Part shown: in pieces, positions 55,667-64,000 of the stretch | How the letters are laid out: each line of letters opens with the position of its first letter | How positions within the stretch are numbered: the stretch's first letter is position 1 | From: Tritrichomonas musculus | Lineage: Eukaryota > Parabasalia > Tritrichomonadida > Tritrichomonadidae | Assembly: GCA_039105265.1 (NCBI GenBank) | Contig: JAPFFF010000007.1 | Coordinates: 5,642,001 to 5,706,000, forward strand | Reading direction: 5' to 3' | DNA: 64,000 bases | Translations under genes and position numbers: made by a program | The notes under the pieces: model-generated | Told to the model about the DNA's origin: nothing | Database searches by the model: none | Seen by the model: the letters and a program-made list of their open reading frames with translations, nothing else

Positions 55667-57223
55667 ATGAGCTATAAATCTCCGAAGCGTCCAAATACTA
55701 AAAAGCAACCACCACCAGCAGCAGCACCACCAGCAGAGGTTAGCGATGATGATGATGATGGTAATGTCCAAGCACCGGGTGTTGATGATAACAACAACGA
55801 TAGACCAACACGATATGAATATATTAGGACACCTGTCAAACACGTTAGTAAACCTAATCTAAAATTCACCCAACAAATACAAAAATCGCCATTCAAACCA
55901 ATATCCAGATTCAATGAAGATAATGCATATGAATATGTTATGCAAGAGGTTGAACCACCAAGTGCTACCGTAGGTAGACGCAATGGCAAAGACTATGAGA
56001 ATGTCAAAGGTCGTTTAGGCCAATTCGGCAATCTCTCACTCACAGGTGATTCATCAACCTTCAAGAAGAACTTCCTAGATATGATTATAAACGGCAATTA
56101 CCGGGTTAAGTACATTCCATCAGCTGCAGCACGTGATACCGCAAAGGAGTATTGTATGAACCACCTCGATGAAACTGGAGTTCCCAAGTACAGATTATTA
56201 CCAACCAATTCCAACGACCCATTAGGAAATCGTATTACAGACCTCAATGGTGACAAGGTTGATGATATCGTATTGGTTGACAAACGCGGCATTCCAGCTA
56301 TTGTCAACGGATACAAATTAGTTCATGCATCACCCTATAAGAAGGCCTGGAAAACCATTTGTGATACAAAGGCTAAGCGTCAAGCCAAGCCATTCAATGT
56401 ATGGCTCAAGGAGCAATTCGATAAGGATATTACCAAGGTCGATTGGGAGCGTGGTGAATATAAATTGACTAAATCCGTGGCATTGACTACTCTAGAAAAG
56501 GCATATGGTGAATCCGGTATTGGAAAGGCACGTATGAGCAAGCGCTTATCACCTAACAGCTATTGGGCATCCCTGTTCTCGCATATATGGAATGTATTCT
56601 GGGGCCAGGATAAACTTCAAGATTGGCTCGAACTCAAGAAGTTGACCAATTTCCTAGCCGTATGCAACGCCATATATATTTACTACTTCGACCTCCCTGC
56701 GAAAAGTACTATAGAGCAAAGGTATAATGACAAGTCATTCAACTACCCAAGCTGGTCCAATTGGAAGAGCACTCATAAGTCAGAGTATATGCAGATAGTT
56801 GGTCCCATGATCGAGGAATGGATTAAACTCATTGACCAAGTAGCTGACCGCAAGACTGGTGCTCTAAAGGATGCGGAAATACCTGATGAAATTCTCGAAA
56901 TGCTAGAACAGATTGAACAAATAGTATTCCTATGGGGATTTAATACCACTTTCGATGAGGGAACCGTACCTCGAACTGATGATCAAGGCAAGCGAACACC
57001 TGCAGCATTTGAAAATCTACTTATATACGTAAATACCAGTTCTCCAATCGCGGTGAAGGAAGTTCGTGATTCATTTATTGACAACATCAACCAGTTGATT
57101 GACTATGAATTCTATGGAGCGAAAAGCGGATACCTTGAGATGAAAGCCAAAAATAAGGAGGCTAGGGATGCTAGGAAAGCGAGTGCAAGTCGATTTGAAA
57201 TCGTATATGGTGGTCAACAATAG
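55667..57223 (+). CDS. Large conserved Maverick protein with DxNGDxxxD motif, 518 aa (element C)
   Basis: Counterpart of the 837-aa element A protein without its long N-terminal extension. The N-terminal ~110 residues are Pro/Ala/Asp-rich (PPPAAAPPAEVSDDDDDG). The core has MIINGNYRVKY, ARDTAKEYC, PKYRLLP, DPLGN, DLNGDKVDDIVLVD, IVNGYKLV, PYKKAW, and WASLFSHIW. The DLNGDKVDDI loop keeps all potential Ca ligands. It is divergent from the fibre gene and convergent with the 493-aa gene, the same trio as in A. Confidence 0.65.
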   Translation: MSYKSPKRPNTKKQPPPAAAPPAEVSDDDDDGNVQAPGVDDNNNDRPTRYEYIRTPVKHVSKPNLKFTQQIQKSPFKPISRFNEDNAYEYVMQEVEPPSATVGRRNGKDYENVKGRLGQFGNLSLTGDSSTFKKNFLDMIINGNYRVKYIPSAAARDTAKEYCMNHLDETGVPKYRLLPTNSNDPLGNRITDLNGDKVDDIVLVDKRGIPAIVNGYKLVHASPYKKAWKTICDTKAKRQAKPFNVWLKEQFDKDITKVDWERGEYKLTKSVALTTLEKAYGESGIGKARMSKRLSPNSYWASLFSHIWNVFWGQDKLQDWLELKKLTNFLAVCNAIYIYYFDLPAKSTIEQRYNDKSFNYPSWSNWKSTHKSEYMQIVGPMIEEWIKLIDQVADRKTGALKDAEIPDEILEMLEQIEQIVFLWGFNTTFDEGTVPRTDDQGKRTPAAFENLLIYVNTSSPIAVKEVRDSFIDNINQLIDYEFYGAKSGYLEMKAKNKEARDARKASASRFEIVYGGQQ

Positions 57224-57230
57224 GTATATA

Positions 57231-58712
57231 CTATTGCTTGAATCGGTCAAAGAAATTCTCACGCTTTTGGCTGGGTTTGGATATTATTTTTGCATTGCGT
57301 TTATGCCTACGAGGTGGTTGGGGTTCAGGTTCACGTTCAGGCTCCTCCTCCTCATATTGAGAACTTAGCTCCTGCTCACTATATTCAGGAAGTGTTCCAT
57401 ACTCACGACTACTCTCATACTCAAATGTGGTGTCCATGGTATTCCCCTTGAATTGTGGTGTGAATTTCTCCCGATATGGTTTAAATGATTTACCAAATTT
57501 CACAGACTGCGATGTCTTCACTGAACTGGAATGCTTTCTAGATGAAGTACGAAGTACCTTCTGCTCAGGTGTTCTAGTATTGGAGTTATCTTGTGATTCC
57601 TGCTCACGAGTCCTGTCTCTAAGTCCATTACGATACAGACTGTGCTGTCTACGTGAACTACTTCGTGGAGCATAATCATCATCAACATTTGATTCACTAG
57701 AATACTCATCATCGCTCCTAGTGTCGAGCCTCTGCGAGTAACCACTCTGCGAGTCATATGTACTTCTAGGATTGAGAGTTTGAGCGTCACCCTGATATTT
57801 TTGATATTTATATGACTGCTTGCGTCGTATATCAGTCATCGCACGTTTCCCAACTCGATATTCTTGGAGTGAACCATTTGTTTTTCGAGCAACAACGGAC
57901 TTCGTACCTGGTCTCTTATCGGTAGACATATATACACCACTTGGACTAATTTTATTTTGATTTCTCACCTGATAATCCCTATACTCAGCTTCATGCGGGT
58001 CATATGTATTTTGTTCATTATCACTACTCTCACTAGCCTCATCCGTGTAATCATTACATATAAGTTTTTGTCGAGGGTGATATGATGTGTGTTCATGATA
58101 CCAATCCTTAGTTTTTTTCTCAAATGGGGCAGTCCCATTATTAACCAAAATATTTTTACTAGGTGGAGACTTACTAAAAACTTCATCGCTTGAGAATGAA
58201 AATTGAATGGGTTTTGGACGACTATCTTGTTGAGCTGTCTGGTTTGACGGGTATAAAGGATCTTGTTCAAAACAATATATTTCTGGTAGAAGCAAATGAT
58301 TTGAATAAACCGCTATCTCAAACCCTATAACATAATCACCAGGTCTTTTAGTTGTGTTTGCAAGAACAGTTTCCTTGAAAATATTTCTGTGATAGGCGAT
58401 ATACGATTTTGGATAAAGTTTATGATTATTGGGTCCTCGAACTAGTATCATACAAAAGTCATTCGCTGATGGCACATATCTAGATTCCCATATGTATGTA
58501 GGAACTTTTTCATGTGATGTCATTGTGAATGTAGCTCCATTTTTATCAATCGTGTAGTCATGAACGACTGGTGGTGGAACTAAATCACGTGGGAAATATA
58601 ATTTAGTAGATTTATCGACATCAAGGTATACCGCTGATAAATATTTTGAATATTTTAATTCACGATATTGACCTGGTTTCAATGTATAAACCTCAAAGTA
58701 GTCATCATTCAT
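57231..58712 (-). CDS. 493-aa protein with long disordered Arg/Ser-rich tail, function unknown (element C)
   Basis: Residues 1-165 look folded and beta-rich (YFEVYTLKPGQYRELKYSKY ... NHLLLPEIYCFEQDP). The remaining ~330 are Ser/Arg/Tyr/Glu-rich and probably disordered, with many RS and SS pairs and a basic C terminus. It occupies the place of the 391-aa element A protein with the same folded-then-disordered design, but direct similarity is weak. A basic disordered tail could bind DNA or the capsid interior (inference). Confidence 0.52.
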   Translation of the reverse strand: MNDDYFEVYTLKPGQYRELKYSKYLSAVYLDVDKSTKLYFPRDLVPPPVVHDYTIDKNGATFTMTSHEKVPTYIWESRYVPSANDFCMILVRGPNNHKLYPKSYIAYHRNIFKETVLANTTKRPGDYVIGFEIAVYSNHLLLPEIYCFEQDPLYPSNQTAQQDSRPKPIQFSFSSDEVFSKSPPSKNILVNNGTAPFEKKTKDWYHEHTSYHPRQKLICNDYTDEASESSDNEQNTYDPHEAEYRDYQVRNQNKISPSGVYMSTDKRPGTKSVVARKTNGSLQEYRVGKRAMTDIRRKQSYKYQKYQGDAQTLNPRSTYDSQSGYSQRLDTRSDDEYSSESNVDDDYAPRSSSRRQHSLYRNGLRDRTREQESQDNSNTRTPEQKVLRTSSRKHSSSVKTSQSVKFGKSFKPYREKFTPQFKGNTMDTTFEYESSREYGTLPEYSEQELSSQYEEEEPEREPEPQPPRRHKRNAKIISKPSQKRENFFDRFKQ

Positions 58713-58803
58713 TTACCCAAAAATAAACTCATTTAGAGGCTTATTCGGTAACCCAAGCAGGAAGCAATTTCATTGCCGAGCGCTAGCGAACTGCATTCTA
58801 TAT

Positions 58804-59136
58804 TCAATATATTAGCAAGCATGATAGCACGAATGCATCAGGTTTTATCTCATTGCCATACAGGTCTGTGAACCATATTTTGAAATCCCGCTTGGTCCTG
58901 TTGAGCATCTCATATTTGCGATACTTAGTTTGCCGCCTGTTGGCTAACATTATGAAGTGGTCGCAGTATGGGTCGAATTCAACAATGTCTGAGTGTACCA
59001 TTAAATCACCGATTATGGTCTTATTTACGATAGCCCCTACATACTGCACTACGATGTATTTCTTGTTGCGACTATATATGAAATCCTCAGGTAATGTAAA
59101 TTCTGTGGTTTGTGTATGGAAATAGCGCTTTGGCAT
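58804..59136 (-). CDS. Conserved 110-aa protein, candidate minor capsid (jelly-roll) protein (element C)
   Basis: Close homologue of the 126-aa element A protein: KRYFHTQ, RNKKYIVVQYVGAIVNK, DLMVHSDIV, CDHFIMLANRRQTKYRKYE, and the end FKIWFTDLYGNEIKPDAFVL. It lies 3 bases after the integrase stop; in A the two genes overlap by 7 bases, so they are translationally close in both elements. A GC-rich palindromic stretch (gagcgctagcgaactgc, about 58,775) follows its stop. Confidence 0.5.
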   Translation of the reverse strand: MPKRYFHTQTTEFTLPEDFIYSRNKKYIVVQYVGAIVNKTIIGDLMVHSDIVEFDPYCDHFIMLANRRQTKYRKYEMLNRTKRDFKIWFTDLYGNEIKPDAFVLSCLLIY

Positions 59137-59139
59137 TTA

Positions 59140-60402
59140 TTAGATAGCAAAGTACTGCTTATAGTCTTCACCTAGTGATTCATAATTGGGTGCCACGAAT
59201 CGGGTGTACATGATGGGGATTGTTATAGTAGCTCGCTCATCATCAGTCATTGGCGTTCGACCAGTTTTGGTTTTGATATACGGCACATAGAACGCAGTTC
59301 CTGCTTGCTTATCAGCATTCAACTGGAATCTACGATATGGGTTCAGCAATTTGCATTCGACGTTCCCATTATGGTATCTTATGAATTCAGCAATCTCATT
59401 GAACACACGCCTCTGCTTCTCATGCTTCTTCTCAGTTTTGGATGTATCGTAATGGATCAATATGATATTACCCTTGTGATAGCTCAGTAGACCATCCATT
59501 TGCATATTATTTTTGATTCGACGTAGCCTCCGTTGGCAATCCCTGATGTATCTCCATTCCAAATCAGGGTTGTGCTGCATTTGATTGGGTGTATAGTATA
59601 TCCACTTAGGCTCTTTAGCCAGATACTGGTCATAATACTCATCATCTCGATAATTGGGATTGGGCATTCGTAGAGAACGATGCGGTGTGTTGTTATAGTA
59701 GTGGACCATCTGTTGCATCAGGAAAGGGTCTCCAATTCGACGATTATCTAAACCGAATGCATTGCGGAGTGTCCTAATGGTTGCATCAACGATTTTGTGA
59801 GAGTTGCTATGTTTGGATTTATTAACGATCAGTGCATTTTTATTGAATAGCACATTTTTAGTGCCATTGGCTATTTCCCTATTTTCATCAGTTTGATTTG
59901 CCACATCAAGCACTTTTAGTAGATTATTTTCACCATCACATTTGATGGTATTAAATTTGAAGTCATCATATTTATCGAGAATGATTTTGGCGTATGCATC
60001 CTTAATGGTATCAGCTAGTTTGTCCTTAAGCGGTTCCACAATTAGATATCGCGTGTTGACATTCACCATGATGAGGTAAATGGTTTCATGGGGTACCAAT
60101 TTATAACCAGGAGGTATTCCATGTTCCTTCGTAGTGTACTTCACAAACATCAAATCGACCTCCCAGCAGCCAGGTTCAAATGAGAAATCCGGTTTTGAAT
60201 AAGAATTACATGGTTTCAATTTGAAGTCCTTAACGAATGGTTCATGATGATACTCGGGGTTGACGATAAACAGTGATGGGTCCAATTTTGATATTTTAGA
60301 TTTGAATGGGTACTTGAGCAATGACTTGTACTCATTATCGAATATCTTGAATGATTTCTTGTTATCAGTCATCCCCTGTGGGACTGAGAGCTTGTGCATC
60401 AT
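59140..60402 (-). CDS. Retrovirus-like DDE integrase (element C)
   Basis: 420 aa. EPGCWEVDLMFVKYT (first Asp), FKFNTIKCDGEN (second Asp), and KIVDATIRTLRNAFGLDNRR for the third acidic position, followed by QMVHYYNNTPHRSLR. The C-terminal KKHEKQRRVFNEIAEFIRYH region matches A and looks SH3-like. The N-terminal zinc-binding domain typical of retroviral integrases is not evident in either copy. The variable insert between the second acid and the RTLR motif is shorter than in A, and the GC-rich palindromic insert of A is absent. Confidence 0.83.
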   Translation of the reverse strand: MMHKLSVPQGMTDNKKSFKIFDNEYKSLLKYPFKSKISKLDPSLFIVNPEYHHEPFVKDFKLKPCNSYSKPDFSFEPGCWEVDLMFVKYTTKEHGIPPGYKLVPHETIYLIMVNVNTRYLIVEPLKDKLADTIKDAYAKIILDKYDDFKFNTIKCDGENNLLKVLDVANQTDENREIANGTKNVLFNKNALIVNKSKHSNSHKIVDATIRTLRNAFGLDNRRIGDPFLMQQMVHYYNNTPHRSLRMPNPNYRDDEYYDQYLAKEPKWIYYTPNQMQHNPDLEWRYIRDCQRRLRRIKNNMQMDGLLSYHKGNIILIHYDTSKTEKKHEKQRRVFNEIAEFIRYHNGNVECKLLNPYRRFQLNADKQAGTAFYVPYIKTKTGRTPMTDDERATITIPIMYTRFVAPNYESLGEDYKQYFAI

Positions 60403-60473
60403 TTAATGTGCAAAAATAATGGTCTCAATCGGGAGTATGGAATACATCCTAGCAATATTACGACCCTGGGAAT

Positions 60474-60707
60474 TTAATGGTTATCGCTTGATAATTCAGC
60501 TAACTCATTCTCGAGTTTGGCAACCTTTTCCTTCAAACTATTAATATCTTCAATCAGTGATTCACGAACGGCAAGACCATTGCTACCCAGCATGCCACCT
60601 TTGATGTTATTGAGATGACCCTTATACAAATAGCACTTCTCCTTGAGATCATGCTTGATGCGCTTCAACTCTGGAATCTCTTTCTTGTATTCACTCAATT
60701 CAGTCAT
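60474..60707 (-). CDS. Small coiled-coil protein, 77 aa (element C)
   Basis: Counterpart of the 76-aa element A protein: EYKKEIPELKRIKHDLKEKC, then NGLAVRESLIEDINSLKEKV and KLENELAEL. It is the best conserved small gene between A and C. Here, as in A, it is divergent from the small basic-protein gene by ~35 bases. In C the whole four-gene cassette follows the integrase in the opposite orientation relative to A. Confidence 0.7.
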   Translation of the reverse strand: MTELSEYKKEIPELKRIKHDLKEKCYLYKGHLNNIKGGMLGSNGLAVRESLIEDINSLKEKVAKLENELAELSSDNH

Positions 60708-60741
60708 TTAGATACGAAAAAAAGTGTTTTTTCAAGATTAA

Positions 60742-60969
60742 ATGTCTTATGAGGAACGCCGTGTATTAAAAGATTCTAATGGGCTTACGTATTTCAATCA
60801 CCTGGAACGCCACATGCGAAATATGCGAACCATGAGTTGTACCAAACCTACAATCCAAAAATATGAAGATAAGGGGTGTATTATACATGACCCAGTTATT
60901 AAATCAACATCATCAGCGATACACCACTCGCTCAATCACCAGGTAGTCCCAAATAATTCAAAAATTTAA
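60742..60969 (+). CDS. Small conserved basic protein, 75 aa (element C)
   Basis: Counterpart of the 103-aa element A protein. It shares PT(I/V)(Q/K)KYEDKGCIIHDP and the end SLNHQVVPNNSKI. It is shorter at the N terminus, where A has the GC-rich insert. The stop overlaps the end of the convergent coiled-coil gene by 4 bases. Confidence 0.6.
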   Translation: MSYEERRVLKDSNGLTYFNHLERHMRNMRTMSCTKPTIQKYEDKGCIIHDPVIKSTSSAIHHSLNHQVVPNNSKI

Positions 60970-61427
60970 TGTCTTAGGAGGTTGTTCACAGCATCAGTAC
61001 ATTCATTCACAGTATTGGTGAGCTGATTTATTTTTGTAGTGATCATGCCAATGGTGTTCTCCAAAGTGGTAATCCGTTTGGAATACGAATCTAATGATGA
61101 CTGCAATACATTTATGTCAGCTCGAATGTTTGCAAATTGGATCTCCACGAGGTTATCGTTATCGGCTTGCTTAGAGATTTTCTTGAGAAACACATTATTG
61201 GAGCCATCCTTGCCGGTGCGTTTGGTAATCCTGTACTCACACTCAGGGGTGATAATTTTGTAGGTTTTATTGAGATAATTGGTGGTCTTCTCATTGAACA
61301 TATCTTTGTACTTCTGGTAGAACAGGTCGAACTCCTCTACTGAGTTGAACGTACGCTGCTCCAGCTTATTATCGTTTATGACCTTAATATCGCATTGGGC
61401 TAAATGTTTCACATTATCTGTATTCAT
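60966..61427 (-). CDS. Conserved protein with C-terminal coiled coil, 153 aa (element C)
   Basis: Counterpart of the element A protein at 9814-10,275 and of the same length. EEFDLFYQKYKD, LNKTYKIITPECEYRITKRT, VFLKKISKQ, then a heptad-rich C-terminal half ending INQLTNTVNE. Function unknown; likely an oligomer. Confidence 0.62.
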   Translation of the reverse strand: MNTDNVKHLAQCDIKVINDNKLEQRTFNSVEEFDLFYQKYKDMFNEKTTNYLNKTYKIITPECEYRITKRTGKDGSNNVFLKKISKQADNDNLVEIQFANIRADINVLQSSLDSYSKRITTLENTIGMITTKINQLTNTVNECTDAVNNLLRH

Positions 61428-61477
61428 TTCAAAACAGGCAAAAATAAATTCATATGTATGTGGATATTTGGTGATGA

Positions 61478-61729
61478 TTAAACTTTATCCAATATGGATT
61501 TACCTATTTCACCAGCCTTACCAACCGTTCCCAAACCTCTATCAATTGTATCAAGTAGTCCACCTGCACCAGGTATCAATCCTGCAATTGGTTTGACCCT
61601 ATCAATGATTTGTCTACCAACATTGACAACTGTAGGTAGCTTATCAACAACTCTCTGCGCGACATTCCTGAGTGTAGATCCCACTTTGCGGAATCCATCT
61701 TTTATCTTCCTGAAGATACCAATGCCCAT
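61478..61729 (-). CDS. Small basic amphipathic protein, ~83 aa (element C)
   Basis: The start at 61,729 (MGIGIFRKIKD) matches the element A protein; a Met at 61,768 would add 13 residues. Basic helices (GSTLRNVAQRVVDKLPTVVN, then VGRQIIDRVKP) are followed by LIPGAGG and a GEIGKSILDKV end. Its gene starts ~50 bases upstream of the divergent capsid gene, as in A. A membrane-active or DNA-binding minor virion protein is the best guess. Confidence 0.6.
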   Translation of the reverse strand: MGIGIFRKIKDGFRKVGSTLRNVAQRVVDKLPTVVNVGRQIIDRVKPIAGLIPGAGGLLDTIDRGLGTVGKAGEIGKSILDKV

Positions 61730-61775
61730 TTGGTATATAAAAAAATGTGATTTCCTGGTTTTTTCCAAGGTACAA

Positions 61776-63644
61776 ATGAAATATAGGAACGAAAGAGCTC
61801 ACAACTTGATGTACGAGGCTGGTAATGTTATGGAGACATTCCAGAAGATGAGAAACATTATTAATACCAATGATGGTACCAGAAGCTTCTCATTTAGAAC
61901 TGTTGATTGCCATGACCAACCAGCACCATTCCATCAAGGTCAGTACTCACAGATTTCATTAACGCACCCCGACCACTTTATTAGTGATGTTGATAAAGGT
62001 TTCCTCACATTCCACATCAAACTTGATTTGCAATTGAACACCGATACTGCTAAATTACAATTGATTGAAGATCCTGATAACCTCTACAAATTGTTTGTGG
62101 GATTCAAGTCCTCGAACCAATTATTCGACAGGCTGGAGATTCTCCATAACAATGTCAATGTTGGATATCAGCAAAATGAATGCATTCGTGAGGGCTTCCT
62201 ATACTCAGTTTTGAAACCAGAAACCGAGAAGAAACGCCGCAGATTCGTTCACAGCTTATGGGAGAATGTTTCAAATTATAGTCAAACTCATGCAGGTGTT
62301 TATGTTAATCTCAATGATTTCAAAGCCAATGGGAAGACCACTACTGAATTCGATTTGAATATACCATTTGATGACTTGCTTGCATTGCAGGCATTCGATT
62401 TATTCCCCAATGGAATCATTGGTGATTTATCTATTAGATTCCAAGTCAGTCCAGCAGGTCTTGTATGGGCAGTTATTGATCCATATACGGTTGCTGAAGC
62501 GAAGGCATTCTTGGAAGATGATGATCATATTACAATGAAGCAGTTGGAGCAATTGCGTGAGATCAAGGCTCGTGGTAAACTCAAGAGGCAATTTACGCAA
62601 ATTGGTAATGAAGCACTTATACCAGGGGTATTCGATAATACAATCAAATTTAAGTACAATATTTGTGCCGAACATGGAACTCCAGTTAATGATACACCAA
62701 TTGAAATCACTTTCGAATTTACAGATGAGGAATATGAGAAATTCGGTATTAAGAAGACTATGAATTTAAAGGAGATTGCACGCCATAATCCCGATTACAC
62801 AGGTACTATTGAAGACTATATGACAATTGAAATCGTTGAAGAGAATAATGAACTTAAATATGAATCGCAACCGGCAACTCTCACCGTTAACCGAATGACT
62901 ATCACTTTATGTAAATCCAACATGCAAGGATATGGTGTTTGTGAAGCCACTCGTGCGGGTATCGAATCCATATTACGTGAAGGACTGATAATTCCATCCC
63001 AAAAGGTAGATTATCATGCATTCCCAATTGCTGCTGCATCCAATGGAATCAAATCTACATTGAATATCCCATTAATAAATGTCACAAGCATGTCATTATT
63101 GTTCCCCAAGCATCACAACGATTTGACCGTATTTGAGAATCCCGTTTACCAAAATTGTTATTTGAATATTGGTGGTAAGAACTTCCCAGATGAGAATGTT
63201 AGTACCATTGGTGCTAGATTCTTCGAGAGTCAACTAACAGCTGGCGATTTGGATAGCATCACACTCCAATGTACTAAGGAATTTGAGGATAGCTTCACTA
63301 TGCCCAAGAATGATGTTGATGGAAATAGATATAAGAATACATTGAGTGATGCCACATCATTTGTATTCAATGTCCAAACTGAGAGAGCATCTGCTGGATA
63401 CTGTTATGATGGCTTAGATGGTGGTAAAGGTAATATCCAAATTCAAGTCAATGGTCAACCAATATTCACTGGCAATAATGATACATATTATAATATTATT
63501 GAACCAAGTGGAGCTGTTGTTAGACCACCACCTGTACAACTCTGTTTATGTAGAGACACATACTTTAAGCTCTCACTCGATGGTCTTGAATATGTTGATG
63601 ATGAATCACCAGCTGGCTCACAAGTTGACCCAGAAATGGCTTAA
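61776..63644 (+). CDS. Major capsid protein (double jelly-roll type, element C)
   Basis: 622 aa. The start at 61,776 (MKYRNERAHN) is chosen because it matches MLYRNERAHN of A; a longer open frame upstream is antisense to the 83-aa gene. It has NTNDGTRSFSFRTVDCHDQP, LTHPDHFISDVDKGFLTFHI, NQLFDRLEILHNNVNVGYQQ and YQNCYLNIGGKNFPDENVST, as in A. The loop between the two halves (about 62,630-62,870) has its own unrelated sequence and lacks the Pro-rich tract of A. In C the integrase lies before this gene in the opposite direction, not directly after it. Confidence 0.83.
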   Translation: MKYRNERAHNLMYEAGNVMETFQKMRNIINTNDGTRSFSFRTVDCHDQPAPFHQGQYSQISLTHPDHFISDVDKGFLTFHIKLDLQLNTDTAKLQLIEDPDNLYKLFVGFKSSNQLFDRLEILHNNVNVGYQQNECIREGFLYSVLKPETEKKRRRFVHSLWENVSNYSQTHAGVYVNLNDFKANGKTTTEFDLNIPFDDLLALQAFDLFPNGIIGDLSIRFQVSPAGLVWAVIDPYTVAEAKAFLEDDDHITMKQLEQLREIKARGKLKRQFTQIGNEALIPGVFDNTIKFKYNICAEHGTPVNDTPIEITFEFTDEEYEKFGIKKTMNLKEIARHNPDYTGTIEDYMTIEIVEENNELKYESQPATLTVNRMTITLCKSNMQGYGVCEATRAGIESILREGLIIPSQKVDYHAFPIAAASNGIKSTLNIPLINVTSMSLLFPKHHNDLTVFENPVYQNCYLNIGGKNFPDENVSTIGARFFESQLTAGDLDSITLQCTKEFEDSFTMPKNDVDGNRYKNTLSDATSFVFNVQTERASAGYCYDGLDGGKGNIQIQVNGQPIFTGNNDTYYNIIEPSGAVVRPPPVQLCLCRDTYFKLSLDGLEYVDDESPAGSQVDPEMA

Positions 63645-63686
63645 GAAATATAGCATTAGGGGTAAAAATATTTTTGTACTTTGGAA

Positions 63687-64000
63687 ATGACTCTCCATAA
63701 GGCTAGAATTCTATCAAGTGAAAACGATGCTAGTGTTAAACAGGAGCAGAATGTGAATATTAAGATTGCTGCGAATAGACCTCCACCAGTTCAACCAGTA
63801 GCTTATACTGAAGGGGATTATCCTCAAGTTCCACAGATGCAACCTCAAGTGCAACCTCAAATGGGATATACTGAAGGGGGATATCCTCAAAATGGCACCC
63901 AGAATGCAAATTTTACTACACCCTCGACAACTGGTGCATATCCATCAGTTGCTCCAATAAACAATCCTCCTCTAGAACGTTCAATAGAACTTGATGGTGA
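63687..64000 (+). CDS. Homologue of the 213-aa conserved protein, 3' end outside window (element C)
   Basis: The frame starts at 63,687 (MTLHKARILSSENDASVKQE) and is open to the right edge (104 codons seen). The start matches the 213-aa element A protein almost exactly; the Pro/Gln/Tyr-rich region that follows includes two YTEGG/DYPQ repeats. The conserved C-terminal half is outside the window. It is 42 bases downstream of the capsid gene on the same strand. Confidence 0.65.
   Translation, partial: MTLHKARILSSENDASVKQEQNVNIKIAANRPPPVQPVAYTEGDYPQVPQMQPQVQPQMGYTEGGYPQNGTQNANFTTPSTTGAYPSVAPINNPPLERSIELDG

Larger units (their letters stand above)
47770..64000. mobile_element. Maverick/Polinton element C (cut by right window edge)
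   Basis: The third Maverick, with the same gene set as A: 165-aa end protein, PolB with HNH, fibre, 518-aa protein, 493-aa protein, 110-aa minor capsid candidate, integrase, four-gene small cassette, major capsid protein and 213-aa homologue. The ATPase, if present, lies beyond the right edge. Gene order differs from A by block rearrangement. Codon use is clearly more GC-rich than in A, so C is a separate subfamily and not a recent copy of A. It looks largely whole, with about one break. Confidence 0.86.

Noticed and set aside
61494-61775. N-terminal extension of the element C capsid ORF
   Set aside because: Antisense to the conserved 83-aa gene; homology to the element A capsid protein begins at 61,776.

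Overview
The window is almost wholly mobile DNA from a trichomonad protist, most likely Trichomonas vaginalis or a close relative. The basis is AT-rich, intron-less, tightly packed genes; most stop codons run straight into a TAAA-type poly(A) context; and large Maverick/Polinton elements, a known major component of trichomonad genomes, sit next to a pogo-like DNA transposon and homogeneous tandem repeats. No convincing host housekeeping gene, tRNA or rRNA was seen.

Layout. (1) 1-21.6 kb, element A: a Maverick/Polinton cut by the left window edge. It carries a protein-primed family B DNA polymerase with an embedded HNH domain, a KilA-N protein, a small HNH_3-like protein, a packaging ATPase (damaged), several small conserved proteins, a major capsid protein, a DDE integrase, a probable minor jelly-roll protein, a large protein with a Ca-loop-like motif, and a fibre-like protein. 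(2) 21.6-25.9 kb: gene-poor DNA with three tandem-repeat arrays and a pogo/Tigger-like DD35D transposase carrying a frameshift. (3) 26.0-30.7 kb, element A': an inverted, roughly 97% identical (amino acid, by eye) copy of the element A polymerase, with no other element A genes beside it. (4) 30.9-47.2 kb, element B: a different Maverick-like element with its own lineage of protein-primed polymerase, two giant paralogous surface-type proteins, a possible penton-like protein, a bZIP-like protein and coiled-coil proteins. I recognise no integrase, packaging ATPase or standard capsid protein in it. (5) 47.3-47.8 kb: junction DNA with a duplicated block. (6) 47.8-64 kb, element C: a third Maverick from the same broad family as A but more diverged and more GC-rich in codon use. 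It has the same gene set in a rearranged order and runs off the right edge.

How the genes fit together. The polymerase copies the element DNA by protein priming, the integrase inserts it, and the ATPase, capsid protein, minor capsid-like proteins and fibre imply a virion-like stage. The small KilA-N, HNH and bZIP-like proteins are probable DNA-binding or regulatory accessories. A and C look largely whole, with about one break each, and are probably young. A' is a remnant.

The least expected signals are: short GC-rich palindromes inside or beside most element A genes, kept in frame; a hairpin-plus-tail family after stop codons; two unrelated polymerase lineages side by side; and fibre modules shared between element families. 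Element ends (TIRs, target-site duplications) could not be placed with confidence.
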